Assembly (NCBI RefSeq): GCF_900240975.1 | Contig: NZ_LT968776.1 | Coordinates: 2,539,092-2,603,091 of the forward strand | Origin: Mycobacterium sp. 4858 | GTDB taxonomy: Bacteria > Actinomycetota > Actinomycetes > Mycobacteriales > Mycobacteriaceae | Reading direction: 5' to 3' | Length of the DNA: 64,000 bases | Notes under the pieces: model-generated | What the model saw: the letters and a program-made list of their open reading frames with translations, nothing else | What the model was told of the DNA's origin: nothing | Databases searched by the model: none | In this document: piece after piece, positions 15,174 to 25,800 of the stretch | How positions within the stretch are numbered: the first letter of the stretch is position 1 | Layout: each line of letters opens with the position of its first letter | Position numbers and translations under genes: made by a program

Positions 15174-17051
15174 ATGGTGCGGATCAGCCTGTGGATCAGC
15201 GTGGCGGTGGTCTCCATTCTGTTCGCGTGGGGCGCCTGGCAGCGGCGCTGGATCGCCGACGACGGCCTGATCGTGTTGCGCACGGTGCGTAACCTGCTCG
15301 CCGGCAACGGCCCCGTCTTCAACCAGGGCGAGCGGGTCGAGGCCAACACGTCGACGGCCTGGACCTACCTGATGTACGTCGGCAGCTGGGTGGGCGGGCC
15401 GATGCGCATGGAATACGTGGCGCTGGCGCTGGCCCTGACGCTCTCGGTGGCGGGCGTGGCGCTGCTCATGCTGGGGGCAGCCCGGCTGTATGCACCCAGT
15501 TTGCGGGGCCGCAGGGCCCTGATGCTGCCCGCCGGCGCGCTGGTCTACATCGCCTTGCCGCCCGCGCGCGACTTCGCCACCTCGGGTCTGGAGAGCGGGC
15601 TGACGCTGGCCTACCTCGGGTTGCTGTGGTGGATGATGGTCTGCTGGGGTCAGCCGGTGCGGAACCGCCCGGACCACAGGCTCTTCCTCGGCGCGTTGGC
15701 TTTCGTGGCCGGCTTCAGCGTCCTGGTCCGGCCCGATCTGGCGCTGATGGGCGGGCTGGCGCTGATCATGATGCTGATCGCCGCGCGGACCTGGCGCCGC
15801 CGGGTGCTGATCGTGGTCGCGGGCGGATTGCTTCCGGTCGCCTACGAGATCTTCCGCATGGGCTACTACGGCCTGCTGGTGCCCGGTACCGCCCTGGCCA
15901 AGGATGCCGCCGGGGACAAGTGGTCCCAGGGCATGATCTACCTCTCCAACTTCGACGCGCCCTACGCGGTCTGGGTACCGGTGATGCTGCTCGTCCCACT
16001 GGGCATCCTGCTGCTGGCGGCACGCCGTCGCCCGTCGTTCCTGCGGCCCGCGTTGGCACCCGACTACGGCCGGGTGGCCCGCGCGGTCCAAAGCCCGCCG
16101 GCCATCGTCGCCTTCGTGCTGGTGAGCGGGCTGGTGCAGGCCCTTTACTGGATCAGGCAGGGCGGCGACTTCATGCACGGGCGGGTGCTGCTCGCGCCGC
16201 TGTTTTGCTTGCTGGCCCCGGTGGCGGTCATCCCGGTGGCCATACCGGACGGCCAGGACTATTCGCGGGAGACGGGGTATTGGGTGGCCGGCGCGGCCAG
16301 CGCGCTGTGGCTGAGCGTGGCCGGCTGGTCGTTGTGGGCGGCGAACTCGCCGGGGATGGGCGACGACGCCACTCACGTCACCTACACCGGGATCGTCGAC
16401 GAGCGCCGCTTCTATGCACAGGCCACCGGGCACGCCCATCCCCTGACCGCCGCCGACTACCTCGGCTACCCGCGGATGGCGGCCATCCTGACCGCACTCG
16501 ACAACACCCCGGACGGCGCGTTGCTGCTGCCCTCGGGCAATTACATCCAGTGGGACCTGGTGCCGATGGTCAAGCCACCCCCGGGCAGCGCCGACAAGTC
16601 ACTCGAAAAACCGCAGCACGCAGTGTTTTTCACCAACCTCGGCATGGTGGGCATGAACGTTGGGCTCGACGTCAGGGTGATCGACCAGATCGGATTGGCG
16701 AATCCGCTTGCGCAACATACGGAACGGTTGAAGCACGGCCGCATCGGACACGACAAGAACCTGTTCCCGGATTGGGCGATCGCCGACGGGCCCTGGGTGA
16801 AGGTGTATCCCGGGATCCCGGGTTATCTGGATCAGCAGTGGGTCGCGGAGGCGGTCGCAGCCCTGCAATGCCCGGAGACCAAGGCGGTGCTGAGCTCGGT
16901 GCGCGCGCCGATGACCCCGCACCGATTCCTCTCCAACCTGCTGCATTCGTATGAATTCACCAAGTATCGGATTGACCGCGTTCCGCGCTACGAGCTCGCC
17001 AGATGCGGCTTGCCCTTACCCGAAGAGGTACCGCCACCACCCCGCGAGTAA
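15174..17051 (+). CDS. aftB: Terminal beta-1,2-arabinofuranosyltransferase AftB
   Basis: A 625-residue GT-C transferase that caps arabinan with beta-1,2-Araf from decaprenyl-phosphoryl-arabinose on the periplasmic face. The first loop after the N-terminal helix holds the acidic motif WIADDGLIVLRTVRNLLAGNG, followed by about ten membrane helices and a periplasmic C-terminal domain of about 200 residues. The ATG at 15174 (MVRISLW) leaves 88 bp after ubiA, as recalled for M. tuberculosis. In-frame ATGs at 15114 and 15117 would add about 20 basic residues and cannot be excluded. It belongs to the glf-ubiA transcription direction. Confidence 0.93.
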   Translation: MVRISLWISVAVVSILFAWGAWQRRWIADDGLIVLRTVRNLLAGNGPVFNQGERVEANTSTAWTYLMYVGSWVGGPMRMEYVALALALTLSVAGVALLMLGAARLYAPSLRGRRALMLPAGALVYIALPPARDFATSGLESGLTLAYLGLLWWMMVCWGQPVRNRPDHRLFLGALAFVAGFSVLVRPDLALMGGLALIMMLIAARTWRRRVLIVVAGGLLPVAYEIFRMGYYGLLVPGTALAKDAAGDKWSQGMIYLSNFDAPYAVWVPVMLLVPLGILLLAARRRPSFLRPALAPDYGRVARAVQSPPAIVAFVLVSGLVQALYWIRQGGDFMHGRVLLAPLFCLLAPVAVIPVAIPDGQDYSRETGYWVAGAASALWLSVAGWSLWAANSPGMGDDATHVTYTGIVDERRFYAQATGHAHPLTAADYLGYPRMAAILTALDNTPDGALLLPSGNYIQWDLVPMVKPPPGSADKSLEKPQHAVFFTNLGMVGMNVGLDVRVIDQIGLANPLAQHTERLKHGRIGHDKNLFPDWAIADGPWVKVYPGIPGYLDQQWVAEAVAALQCPETKAVLSSVRAPMTPHRFLSNLLHSYEFTKYRIDRVPRYELARCGLPLPEEVPPPPRE

Positions 17052-17380
17052 GCCCCGCGCAGAAGAATTTTCGACGAATTTCCATATGCACGCGCGCCGT
17101 GAGGGTGAAAAATTGCCAGCAACTTCACATTTGGGCATTAACCAGCTGGCAGTGGGGCTCAAGCACGTGCGAAAACACCGTGCAAGTGGTCGGTGTTTTG
17201 CCTGAAAATCGCCGGGTAGCGAAGGCCGGACGGCGCTTTGCGGGCCCGCCTCGATGCGACCGGGCGGCGGAAGGTGTGGTTGACTACACGAGCACTGCTG
17301 CGCGGAGATCGTATGCAGTACGACCCAAATCAAGGACGCGTCCGGATGATGGGCGCGCCGAGAAGGATGAGGAAGCAAGG
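17052..17380 (+). promoter_or_regulatory. Long aftB-fbpA spacer: terminator and fbpA leader
   Basis: This 329-bp stretch has no supported gene. It holds an inverted repeat with a T-run (17172-17199), a nested palindrome TTGCCAGCAA at 17113-17122 flanked by GTGAA and TTCAC, and TTGACT at 17280-17285, a possible -35 for fbpA. The nearest TATGCA (17312) is too far away to be its partner, so the promoter is not fixed. AAGGATGAGGAAGCAAGG just before 17381 provides ribosome binding. Confidence 0.4.
17172..17199 (+). terminator. Putative terminator after aftB
   Basis: Inverted repeat AAAACACCG (17172-17180) and CGGTGTTTT (17191-17199) with a 10-base loop. The right arm itself ends in TTTT. It lies 120 bp after the aftB stop and before fbpA, and the sequence is symmetrical enough to work in either direction. 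Confidence 0.5.
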
Positions 17381-18430
17381 ATGACGCTTGTCGACAGGTT
17401 TCGCGGCGCCGTGGCAGGTATGCCGCGGCGGCTCGTGGTGGCGGCCGCTGGCGCGGCGCTGCTCTCGGGCCTGATTGGCGCCGTGGGGGGCTCGGCGACC
17501 GCTGGTGCCTTCTCGCGCCCCGGTCTCCCCGTGGAATACCTGCAGGTTCCTTCCGCCGGGATGGGCCGCGATATCAAGATTCAGTTCCAAAGCGGTGGCG
17601 CCAACTCACCCGCGCTGTACCTGCTCGACGGGATGCGCGCGCAGGACGACTTCAACGGCTGGGACATCAACACCCCGGCGTTCGAGTGGTACAACCAGTC
17701 CGGCATCTCGGTCGCCATGCCGGTCGGTGGGCAGTCCAGCTTCTACTCCGACTGGTACAAGCCCGCCTGCGGTAAGGCCGGCTGCACCACCTACAAGTGG
17801 GAGACCTTCCTGACCAGCGAGCTGCCGCAGTACCTGTCGGCGCAGAAGCAGGTCAAGCCGACCGGCAGCGCCGTGGTCGGTCTGTCGATGGCCGGGTCGT
17901 CCGCGCTGATCCTCGCCGCCTACCACCCGCAGCAGTTCGTCTACGCCGGCTCGCTGTCCGCGCTGCTGGACCCGTCCCAGGGAATGGGCCCGTCGCTGAT
18001 CGGGCTGGCCATGGGTGACGCCGGTGGTTACAAGGCCGCCGACATGTGGGGTCCGAAGGAGGACCCGGCGTGGGCCCGCAACGACCCGTCGCTTCAGGTC
18101 AGCAAGCTCGTCGCCAACAACACCCGCATCTGGGTGTACTGCGGTAACGGCAAGCCGTCCGACCTCGGTGGAGACAACCTGCCGGCGAAGTTCCTCGAGG
18201 GCTTCGTGCGCACCAGCAACCTGAAGTTCCAGGACGCGTACAACCAGGCCGGTGGCCACAACGCGGTGTGGAACTTCGACGCCAACGGCACCCACGACTG
18301 GCCCTACTGGGGCGCGCAGCTGCAGGCGATGAAGCCTGACCTGCAGTCGGTGCTGGGAGCCACCCCGGGTGCCGGCCCGGCCACGGCCGCTGCGGCTGCC
18401 GGGAACGGCCAGACCGGCCAGGGCACCTAA
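17381..18430 (+). CDS. fbpA: Antigen 85A mycolyltransferase
   Basis: A 349-residue secreted mycolyltransferase that moves mycolate from trehalose monomycolate to arabinogalactan or to another TMM to form TDM; it also binds fibronectin. The signal peptide is 1-43 (cleavage after TAGA, mature start FSRPGLPVEYLQ). The catalytic Ser169 (mature Ser126) sits in GLSMAGS; the Glu of KFLEGFV and the His of GGHNAVW complete the triad. The ATG at 17381 follows an AGGA-rich leader; the frame is open upstream but unrelated. The C-terminus is extended by an Ala/Gly-rich tail. It is followed by a strong terminator, so fbpD has its own promoter. Confidence 0.97.
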   Translation: MTLVDRFRGAVAGMPRRLVVAAAGAALLSGLIGAVGGSATAGAFSRPGLPVEYLQVPSAGMGRDIKIQFQSGGANSPALYLLDGMRAQDDFNGWDINTPAFEWYNQSGISVAMPVGGQSSFYSDWYKPACGKAGCTTYKWETFLTSELPQYLSAQKQVKPTGSAVVGLSMAGSSALILAAYHPQQFVYAGSLSALLDPSQGMGPSLIGLAMGDAGGYKAADMWGPKEDPAWARNDPSLQVSKLVANNTRIWVYCGNGKPSDLGGDNLPAKFLEGFVRTSNLKFQDAYNQAGGHNAVWNFDANGTHDWPYWGAQLQAMKPDLQSVLGATPGAGPATAAAAAGNGQTGQGT

Positions 18431-18445
18431 ACCCAACAGATCGCC

Positions 18446-18483
18446 ACTAGCGGCGGGAACCCCTCGGGGTTTCCGCCGCTAGT
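18446..18483 (+). terminator. Intrinsic terminator of fbpA
   Basis: Eighteen-bp arms (18446-18463 and 18466-18483) pair with one G-T wobble around a two-base loop, and CGTTTCGG follows. It lies 15 bp past the fbpA stop and separates fbpA from fbpD. Confidence 0.85.
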
Positions 18484-18493
18484 CGTTTCGGTG

Positions 18494-18509
18494 TGTGACT
18501 TGTTTCACT
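18494..18509. promoter_or_regulatory. CRP-like site upstream of fbpD
   Basis: TGTGACTTGTTTCACT has the exact GTGA-N6-TCAC core of the mycobacterial CRP/FNR-family operator and deviates from TGTGA-N6-TCACA only in the last base. It ends 67 bp before the fbpD start codon and begins 10 bp after the fbpA terminator. The position would suit activation of fbpD by cAMP-CRP. No binding data are available. Confidence 0.5.
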
Positions 18510-18576
18510 ACCCCGCGGGCGGGGGAACTACGGCGCTGGCTAATGTGCTCGTCAGGACTAGACGATGGAGGGTGAC

Positions 18577-19488
18577 ATGAGGGTCGTGCGGGGTGCGTCG
18601 GCGCTTCTTCGGGTGTTCTCCGTAGCGGCGCTGGCGATCGGGCTGATCGGTGTGACGGTGGCGGGCGGGCCGACCGGAAAGGCGCGGGCGGCCGGTTACG
18701 AGAGCCTGATGGTGCCGTCGGCGGCGATGGGCCGCGACATCCCGGTGGCCTTCCTGGCGGGCGGTCCGCACGCGGTCTATCTGCTGGACGCCTTCAACGC
18801 CGCCCCGGACGTCAGCAATTGGGTCACCGCGGGCAACGCGATGAACACGCTCGGCGGCAAGGGGATCTCGGTGGTGGCGCCCGCGGGTGGGGCGTGGAGC
18901 ATGTACACCAACTGGGAACAGGACGGCAGCAAGCAGTGGGACACCTTCTTGTCCAGCGAGCTGCCCAACTGGCTGGCGGCCAACAAGGGCCTGGCGCCGG
19001 GCGGCCACGCGGCCGTCGGCGCCTCCCAGGGTGGATACGGCGCGATGGCGCTGGCCGCCTTCCACCCTGATCGCTTCGGCTTCGCCGGTTCCCTGTCGGG
19101 GTTCTTGTACCCGTCGAGCACCAACTACAACGGCGCGATCCTGGCCGGCCTGCAGCAGTACGGCGGCGTGGACGGCAACGGGATGTGGGGCGCCCCGCAG
19201 CTGGGCCGGTGGAAGTGGCACGACCCGTACGTGCACGCCTCGCTGCTGGCGCAGAACAACACCCGGGTGTGGGTCTACAGCCCGACGAACATGGGCGGTG
19301 ACGACGCCGCCATGATCGGCCAGGCGGGCGCGGCCATGGGCAGCTCCCGCGAGTTCTACCAGCAGTACCGCAGCAACGGCGGGCACAACGGTCACTTCGA
19401 CTTTCCCGGTGGCGGCGACAACGGCTGGGGCTCGTGGTCGGGCCAACTGGGAGCCATGTCGGGCGACATCGTCGGCGCCATTCGGTAG
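18577..19488 (+). CDS. fbpD: MPT51/MPB51 antigen (antigen 85 paralogue)
   Basis: A 303-residue secreted alpha/beta-hydrolase-fold protein. The signal peptide ends near ARAAG (residue 40). It shares the antigen 85 scaffold but lacks the acidic triad residue region (KFLEG is replaced by AMIGQ), and MPT51 is considered non-catalytic, binding fibronectin. Here the nucleophile-elbow position reads GASQG (Ser150), and His270 of GGHNGHF is kept. The ATG at 18577 is chosen over 18565 because GGAGG at 18568-18572 sits five bases ahead of it. A CRP-like palindrome lies upstream. Confidence 0.94.
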   Translation: MRVVRGASALLRVFSVAALAIGLIGVTVAGGPTGKARAAGYESLMVPSAAMGRDIPVAFLAGGPHAVYLLDAFNAAPDVSNWVTAGNAMNTLGGKGISVVAPAGGAWSMYTNWEQDGSKQWDTFLSSELPNWLAANKGLAPGGHAAVGASQGGYGAMALAAFHPDRFGFAGSLSGFLYPSSTNYNGAILAGLQQYGGVDGNGMWGAPQLGRWKWHDPYVHASLLAQNNTRVWVYSPTNMGGDDAAMIGQAGAAMGSSREFYQQYRSNGGHNGHFDFPGGGDNGWGSWSGQLGAMSGDIVGAIR

Positions 19489-19489
19489 C

Positions 19490-19506
19490 GGCGATCGCGA
19501 GCGCGG
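19490..19506. repeat. Partial inverted copy of the GC-rich palindromic repeat
   Basis: GGCGATCGCGAGCGCGG is the exact reverse complement of 17 bp of the 57-bp repeat found in glfT1. It starts right after the fbpD stop. It suggests a dispersed short element in this genome, though a 17-bp GC-rich match alone is weak. Confidence 0.35.
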
Positions 19507-19636
19507 CCTTTGATCGCGAGGGCGGCGCCATCCGCTGCCGCCCTGGCCGGGTCGCGGGAGCCGGTACCGTGTAGGGGGTGCAGCAGGCGTCGGGAGGACC
19601 GCTTGGCTGCGATCCACCGACTGCTAGCGGGAGAAC

Positions 19637-20647
19637 ATGGCTACCAACGCCCGGCGTAAGCGCCACCGAGCCCTCGCCTGGACCGCCGCCTTGGCAATGG
19701 CGGGCGTGGTGCTGTTGGTGATCGTGCTCGTGGTGGTCTTGCTACGCGGCCACGAGTCGCCGCCCAGCGCGGTGCCACCCGGCGTGCTGCCTCCGCCGTC
19801 GACGACCACCCACCCCCACAAGCCCCGGCCCGCTTCGCAGGACGCGTCGTGCCCCGACGTCCAGCTGGTCAACATCCCCGGCACGTGGGAGTCGGCCCCG
19901 CAGGACGATCCGGTCAACCCGATGCAGTTCCCCAACGCACTGCTGCACAGGGTGACCACGGCGATAACCCAACAGTTCCCCGCGTCCCGGGTGCAGGAGT
20001 ACACCACGCCCTACACCGCGCAGTTCCACAACCCGCTGGCCGGTGACACCCAGATGTCGTACAACGAAAGCCGCGCCGAGGGCACCCGCGCGACGGTCCA
20101 GGCGATGACCGACATGAACGCCAAGTGCCCGCTGACCAGTTACGTGGTGATGGGCTTCTCGCAGGGCGCGGTGATCGCCGGTGACATCGCCAGTGACATC
20201 GGCAACGGCCGCGGGCCCGTGGACGACGACCTTGTGCTCGGTGTGACGTTGATCGCCGACGGCCGCCGCCAGCCCGGGGTGGGCCAGGACGTCGGGCCCA
20301 ACCCGCCGGGGGAGGGCGCCGAGGTGACGCTGCACGAGGTGCCGGTGCTGTCCGGGCTGGGCCTGACCATGACCGGCGCGCGGCCCGGCGGGTTCGGCGC
20401 GCTCGACAGTAAGACCAACGAGATCTGCGCGCCGGGCGACCTCATCTGCGCCGCTCCGCAAGAGGCGTTCAGCGTGGCCAACCTGCCCAGCACGCTGAAC
20501 ACCCTCGCCGGCGGTGCCGGGCAACCCGTCCACGCGCTGTACGCGACGACGCAGTTCTGGAACCTGGACGGCCAGGCGGCAACCGATTGGACGTTGAACT
20601 GGGCGCAGGGGCTGATTGCCAATGCCCCGCATCCCAAACATGGATGA
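19637..20647 (+). CDS. Cutinase-like envelope lipase/thioesterase, Rv3802c-like (Culp6)
   Basis: A 336-residue exported serine hydrolase with phospholipase A and thioesterase activity known for the family; it is essential in mycobacteria and tied to mycolic acid metabolism. An N-terminal membrane anchor (residues 14-37) precedes a Pro-rich linker and the catalytic domain. The triad is Ser175 (GFSQG), Asp268 (CAPGD) and His299 (QPVHA), the numbering used for Rv3802c. Cysteine pairs are conserved. The ATG is preceded by GCGGGAGAAC. It sits between fbpD and the fadD32 operon, joining mycolate synthesis to transfer. A separate promoter drives the genes that follow. Confidence 0.93.
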   Translation: MATNARRKRHRALAWTAALAMAGVVLLVIVLVVVLLRGHESPPSAVPPGVLPPPSTTTHPHKPRPASQDASCPDVQLVNIPGTWESAPQDDPVNPMQFPNALLHRVTTAITQQFPASRVQEYTTPYTAQFHNPLAGDTQMSYNESRAEGTRATVQAMTDMNAKCPLTSYVVMGFSQGAVIAGDIASDIGNGRGPVDDDLVLGVTLIADGRRQPGVGQDVGPNPPGEGAEVTLHEVPVLSGLGLTMTGARPGGFGALDSKTNEICAPGDLICAAPQEAFSVANLPSTLNTLAGGAGQPVHALYATTQFWNLDGQAATDWTLNWAQGLIANAPHPKHG

Positions 20648-20732
20648 CCCGGCCGCAGGACACAGCCGTCAGGAGCCCGTTGCCGGTGCAGATCAGCGGT
20701 ACCTTGTGATTTGGTGTGCCGCGGGCCGCCCC

Positions 20733-20763
20733 TTAACATTAAGAGGAATTTAAGAGCTATAAC
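20733..20763 (+). promoter_or_regulatory. Candidate fadD32 operon promoter with embedded repeats
   Basis: A -35-like TTAACA (20733-20738) and a -10 TATAAC (20758-20763) are 19 bp apart. Within and around the spacer lie an inverted repeat CTTAA-CA-TTAAG (20732-20743) and two direct repeats TTAAGAG (20739-20745, 20750-20756), 11 bp apart, one helical turn. A 19-bp spacer with an internal operator is the layout used by MerR-type activators, but many other factors could bind. The region is clearly AT-rich against its surroundings. Confidence 0.45.
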
Positions 20764-20856
20764 ACTTTGTTGCGGATCCGGTCCTGGTAGCAGCCGCCCT
20801 GGGATGAGCAGGAGGCCGGCGCCGGTGGCGCCGCGCGAGGACTGGCCCGCGTAGAG

Positions 20857-20922
20857 ATGGAAACGTCGGCGTGGCCGACCAGAACAAAATGCCGGCGCAG
20901 CGCCGGCCTAAAACAGGTGTGA
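20857..20922 (+). other. Possible 21-codon upstream ORF in the fadD32 leader
   Basis: An ATG at 20857 opens a 21-codon frame (METSAWPTRTKCRRSAGLKQV) ending at TGA 20920-20922, 12 bases before the fadD32 ATG. It contains a perfect hairpin GCCGGCGC-A-GCGCCGGC (20891-20907). If transcription starts near 20770 the leader is about 165 nt, long enough for attenuation. The frame has only a weak ribosome-binding site, so translation is doubtful. Confidence 0.2.
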
Positions 20923-20934
20923 CAGGAGAGCGGA

Positions 20935-22833
<1,899 letters not shown>

Positions 22834-22844
22834 ACCCAGGAACC

Positions 22845-25800
22845 ATGGCTGAATTAGACGACTCCCAGAATCAGCAGGAGAACCTGCCCGCCAGCAAAAC
22901 CGACATGACGGTCCCCGAGATGCGCGAGTGGCTGCGCAACTGGGTGGGCCGGGCCGTCGGCAAGTCGCCGGACGACGTCGACGAGTCGGTGCCGATGGTG
23001 GAACTGGGCTTGTCGTCGCGTGACGCCGTGGCGATGGCCGCCGACATCGAGGACATGACCGGTGTCACCCTGTCGGTCGCGGTGGCCTTCCAGCATCCGA
23101 CCATCGAGTCGCTGGCCACGCGGATCATCGAGGGCGAGCCGGAAGTGGACCCCAGCTCCGACGACGTCTCGGACTGGACGCGCAACGGCCCCGCCGAGCG
23201 GGTCGACATCGCGATCGTCGGCCTGTCCACCCGGTTGCCCGGGGACATGAACACCCCCGACGAGACGTGGCAGGCGCTGATGGAGGGCCGCGACGCCATC
23301 ACCGACCTGCCCGAGGGCCGGTGGGAGGAGTTCCTCGAGGAGCCGAGGCTGGCCGAGCGGATGGCGAAGGCCCGCACCCGCGGCGGCTATCTGAAGGACA
23401 TCAAGGGCTTCGACTCCGAGTTCTTCGCGGTCGCCAAGACCGAGGCCGACAACATCGACCCGCAGCAGCGGATGGCGCTGGAGCTCACCTGGGAGGCACT
23501 CGAACACGCCCGCATCCCGGCGTCCAGCCTGCGCGGCGAGTCCGTCGGCGTCTACGTCGGCGTCTCCAACAACGACTACAGCTTCCTGGCGGTGTCCGAC
23601 CCGACGGTCGCGCACCCGTACGCGATCACCGGCACCGCGACGTCGATCATCGCCAACCGGGTCTCCTACTTCTACGACTTCCGCGGTCCGTCGGTCGCGG
23701 TCGACACCGCGTGCTCGAGCTCGCTGGTGGCCATCCACCAGGCCGTCCAAGCGCTGCGCAACAGGGAAGCCGACGTCGCGGTCGCCGGCGGCGTCAACGC
23801 GCTGGTCACGCCCGTGGTGACGCTCGGTTTCGATGAGATCGGGCAGGTGTTGTCGCCCGACGGCCGGATCAAGTCGTTCTCCTCGGACGCCGACGGCTAC
23901 ACCCGCTCCGAGGGCGGCGGCATGCTGGTGCTCAAGCGGGTCGACGACGCCCGCCGCGACGGCGACCAGATCCTGGCCGTGATCGCCGGCAGCGCGGTCA
24001 ACCACGACGGCCGGTCCAACGGCCTGATCGCCCCCAACCAGGACGCGCAGGCCGACGTGCTGCGCCGCGCCTACAAGGACGCCGGCATCGACCCGCGCAC
24101 CGTCGACTACATCGAGGCGCACGGCACCGGGACCGTCCTGGGCGACCCGATCGAGGCCGAGGCGCTGGGCCGCGTCGTCGGCCGTGGCCGCCCCGCCGAC
24201 CGCCCCGCCCTTCTGGGTGCGGTGAAAACCAATGTGGGCCACCTGGAGTCGGCGGCCGGCGCGGCCAGCATGGCCAAGGTGGTGCTCGCCCTGCAGCACG
24301 ACAAGCTGCCGCCGTCGATCAACTTCGCCGGGCCCAGCCCCTACATCGACTTCGACGCGATGCGGCTGAAGGTGATCGACCAACCCACGGACTGGCCGCG
24401 GTACGGCGGCTACGCGCTGGCCGGGGTGTCCAGCTTCGGCTTCGGCGGCGCCAACGCGCACCTGGTGGTGCGCGAGGTCCTGCCCCGTGACGTGATCGAA
24501 CGCGAGCCCGAGCCCGAACCGAAGACCACCGCCGAGGCGGCGTCCGAAGCCGCCGAGCCGCCCGTCATGGAAGCCCACGCGCTGCGCTTCGACGACTTCG
24601 GCAACATCATCCCGGACCAGGAAGCGCCCGAGGAGGACGAGTACGAGCTGCCGGGCGTCACCGACGAGGCGCTGCGGCTCAAGGAGATCGCGCTGGAAGA
24701 GCTCGCGGCGCAGGAGGTCGCGGAGCCCACCAAGCCCCTGATCCCCCTCGTCGTGTCGGCGTTCCTCACCTCGCGCAAGAAGGCGGCGGCCGCCGAGCTC
24801 GCGGACTGGATGGAAAGCCCCGAGGGGCAGGCGGCGTCGCTGGAATCGATCGGGCGGTCGCTGTCGCGGCGCAACCACGGCCGCTCCCGCGCGGTGGTGC
24901 TGGCCCACGACCACGAGGAGGCCGTCAAGGGCCTGCGCGCGGTGGCCGAGGGCAAGCAGCGGCCGGGCGTGTTCAGCGTCGACGGGCCGGTCACCAACGG
25001 CCCGGTGTGGGCGATGGCCGGTTTCGGTGCGCAGCACCGGAAGATGGGCAAGAGCCTGTACCTGCGCAACGAGGTCTTCGCCGAGTGGATCGAGAAGGTC
25101 GACGCGCTGATCCAGGACGAGCGCGGCTACTCGATTCTCGAGCTGATCCTCGACGACTCGCAGGACTACGGCATCGAGACCAGCAACGTCGTCATCTTCG
25201 CGATCCAGATCGCGCTGGGTGAGCTGCTCAAGCACCACGGCGCCAAACCCGCTGCGGTGGTTGGCCAGTCGCTCGGCGAGCCCGCGTCGGCCTACTTCGC
25301 CGGCGGCCTGTCACTGGCGGACGCCGCCCGCGTGATCGCGTCGCGCTCGCACCTGATGGGTGAGGGCGAGGCGATGCTGTTCGGCGAGTACATCCGGTTC
25401 ATGGCGCTCGTCGAGTACTCCGCCGACGAGCTCAAGACCGTGTTCGCCGACTTCCCCGGCCTGGAGGTGTGCGTCTACGCCGCGCCCAGCCAGACCGTCA
25501 TCGGCGGCCCGCCCGAGCAGATCGACGCGATCGTCGCCCGGGCGGAATCGGAGGGCCGCTTCGCCCGCAAGCTGCAGACCAAGGGCGCCGGCCACACCTC
25601 GCAGATGGACCCGCTGCTGGGCGAGTTCTCCGCGGAGCTGCAGGGAATTCACCCGCTGAGCCCGACGGTCGGGATCTTCTCGACGGTGCACGAGGGCAGC
25701 TACATCAAGCCCGGCGGCGAGCCGGTGCACGATGTCGACTACTGGGTCAAGGGCATGCGGCACTCGGTGTACTTCACCCACGGCGTGCGCAACGCCGTCG

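Noticed and set aside
17105..17128. GTGAA and TTCAC pair before fbpA as a CRP site
   Set aside because: The half-sites are 14 bp apart rather than 6, so it does not match the CRP operator.
17280..17285. TTGACT as the fbpA -35 element
   Set aside because: No acceptable -10 hexamer lies 16-19 bp downstream; listed only as a possibility in the spacer entry.
22854..25238. 794-codon minus-strand frame over pks13
   Set aside because: Antisense shadow rich in Arg/Val/Asp/Gly without domains; pks13 motifs on the other strand are unambiguous.
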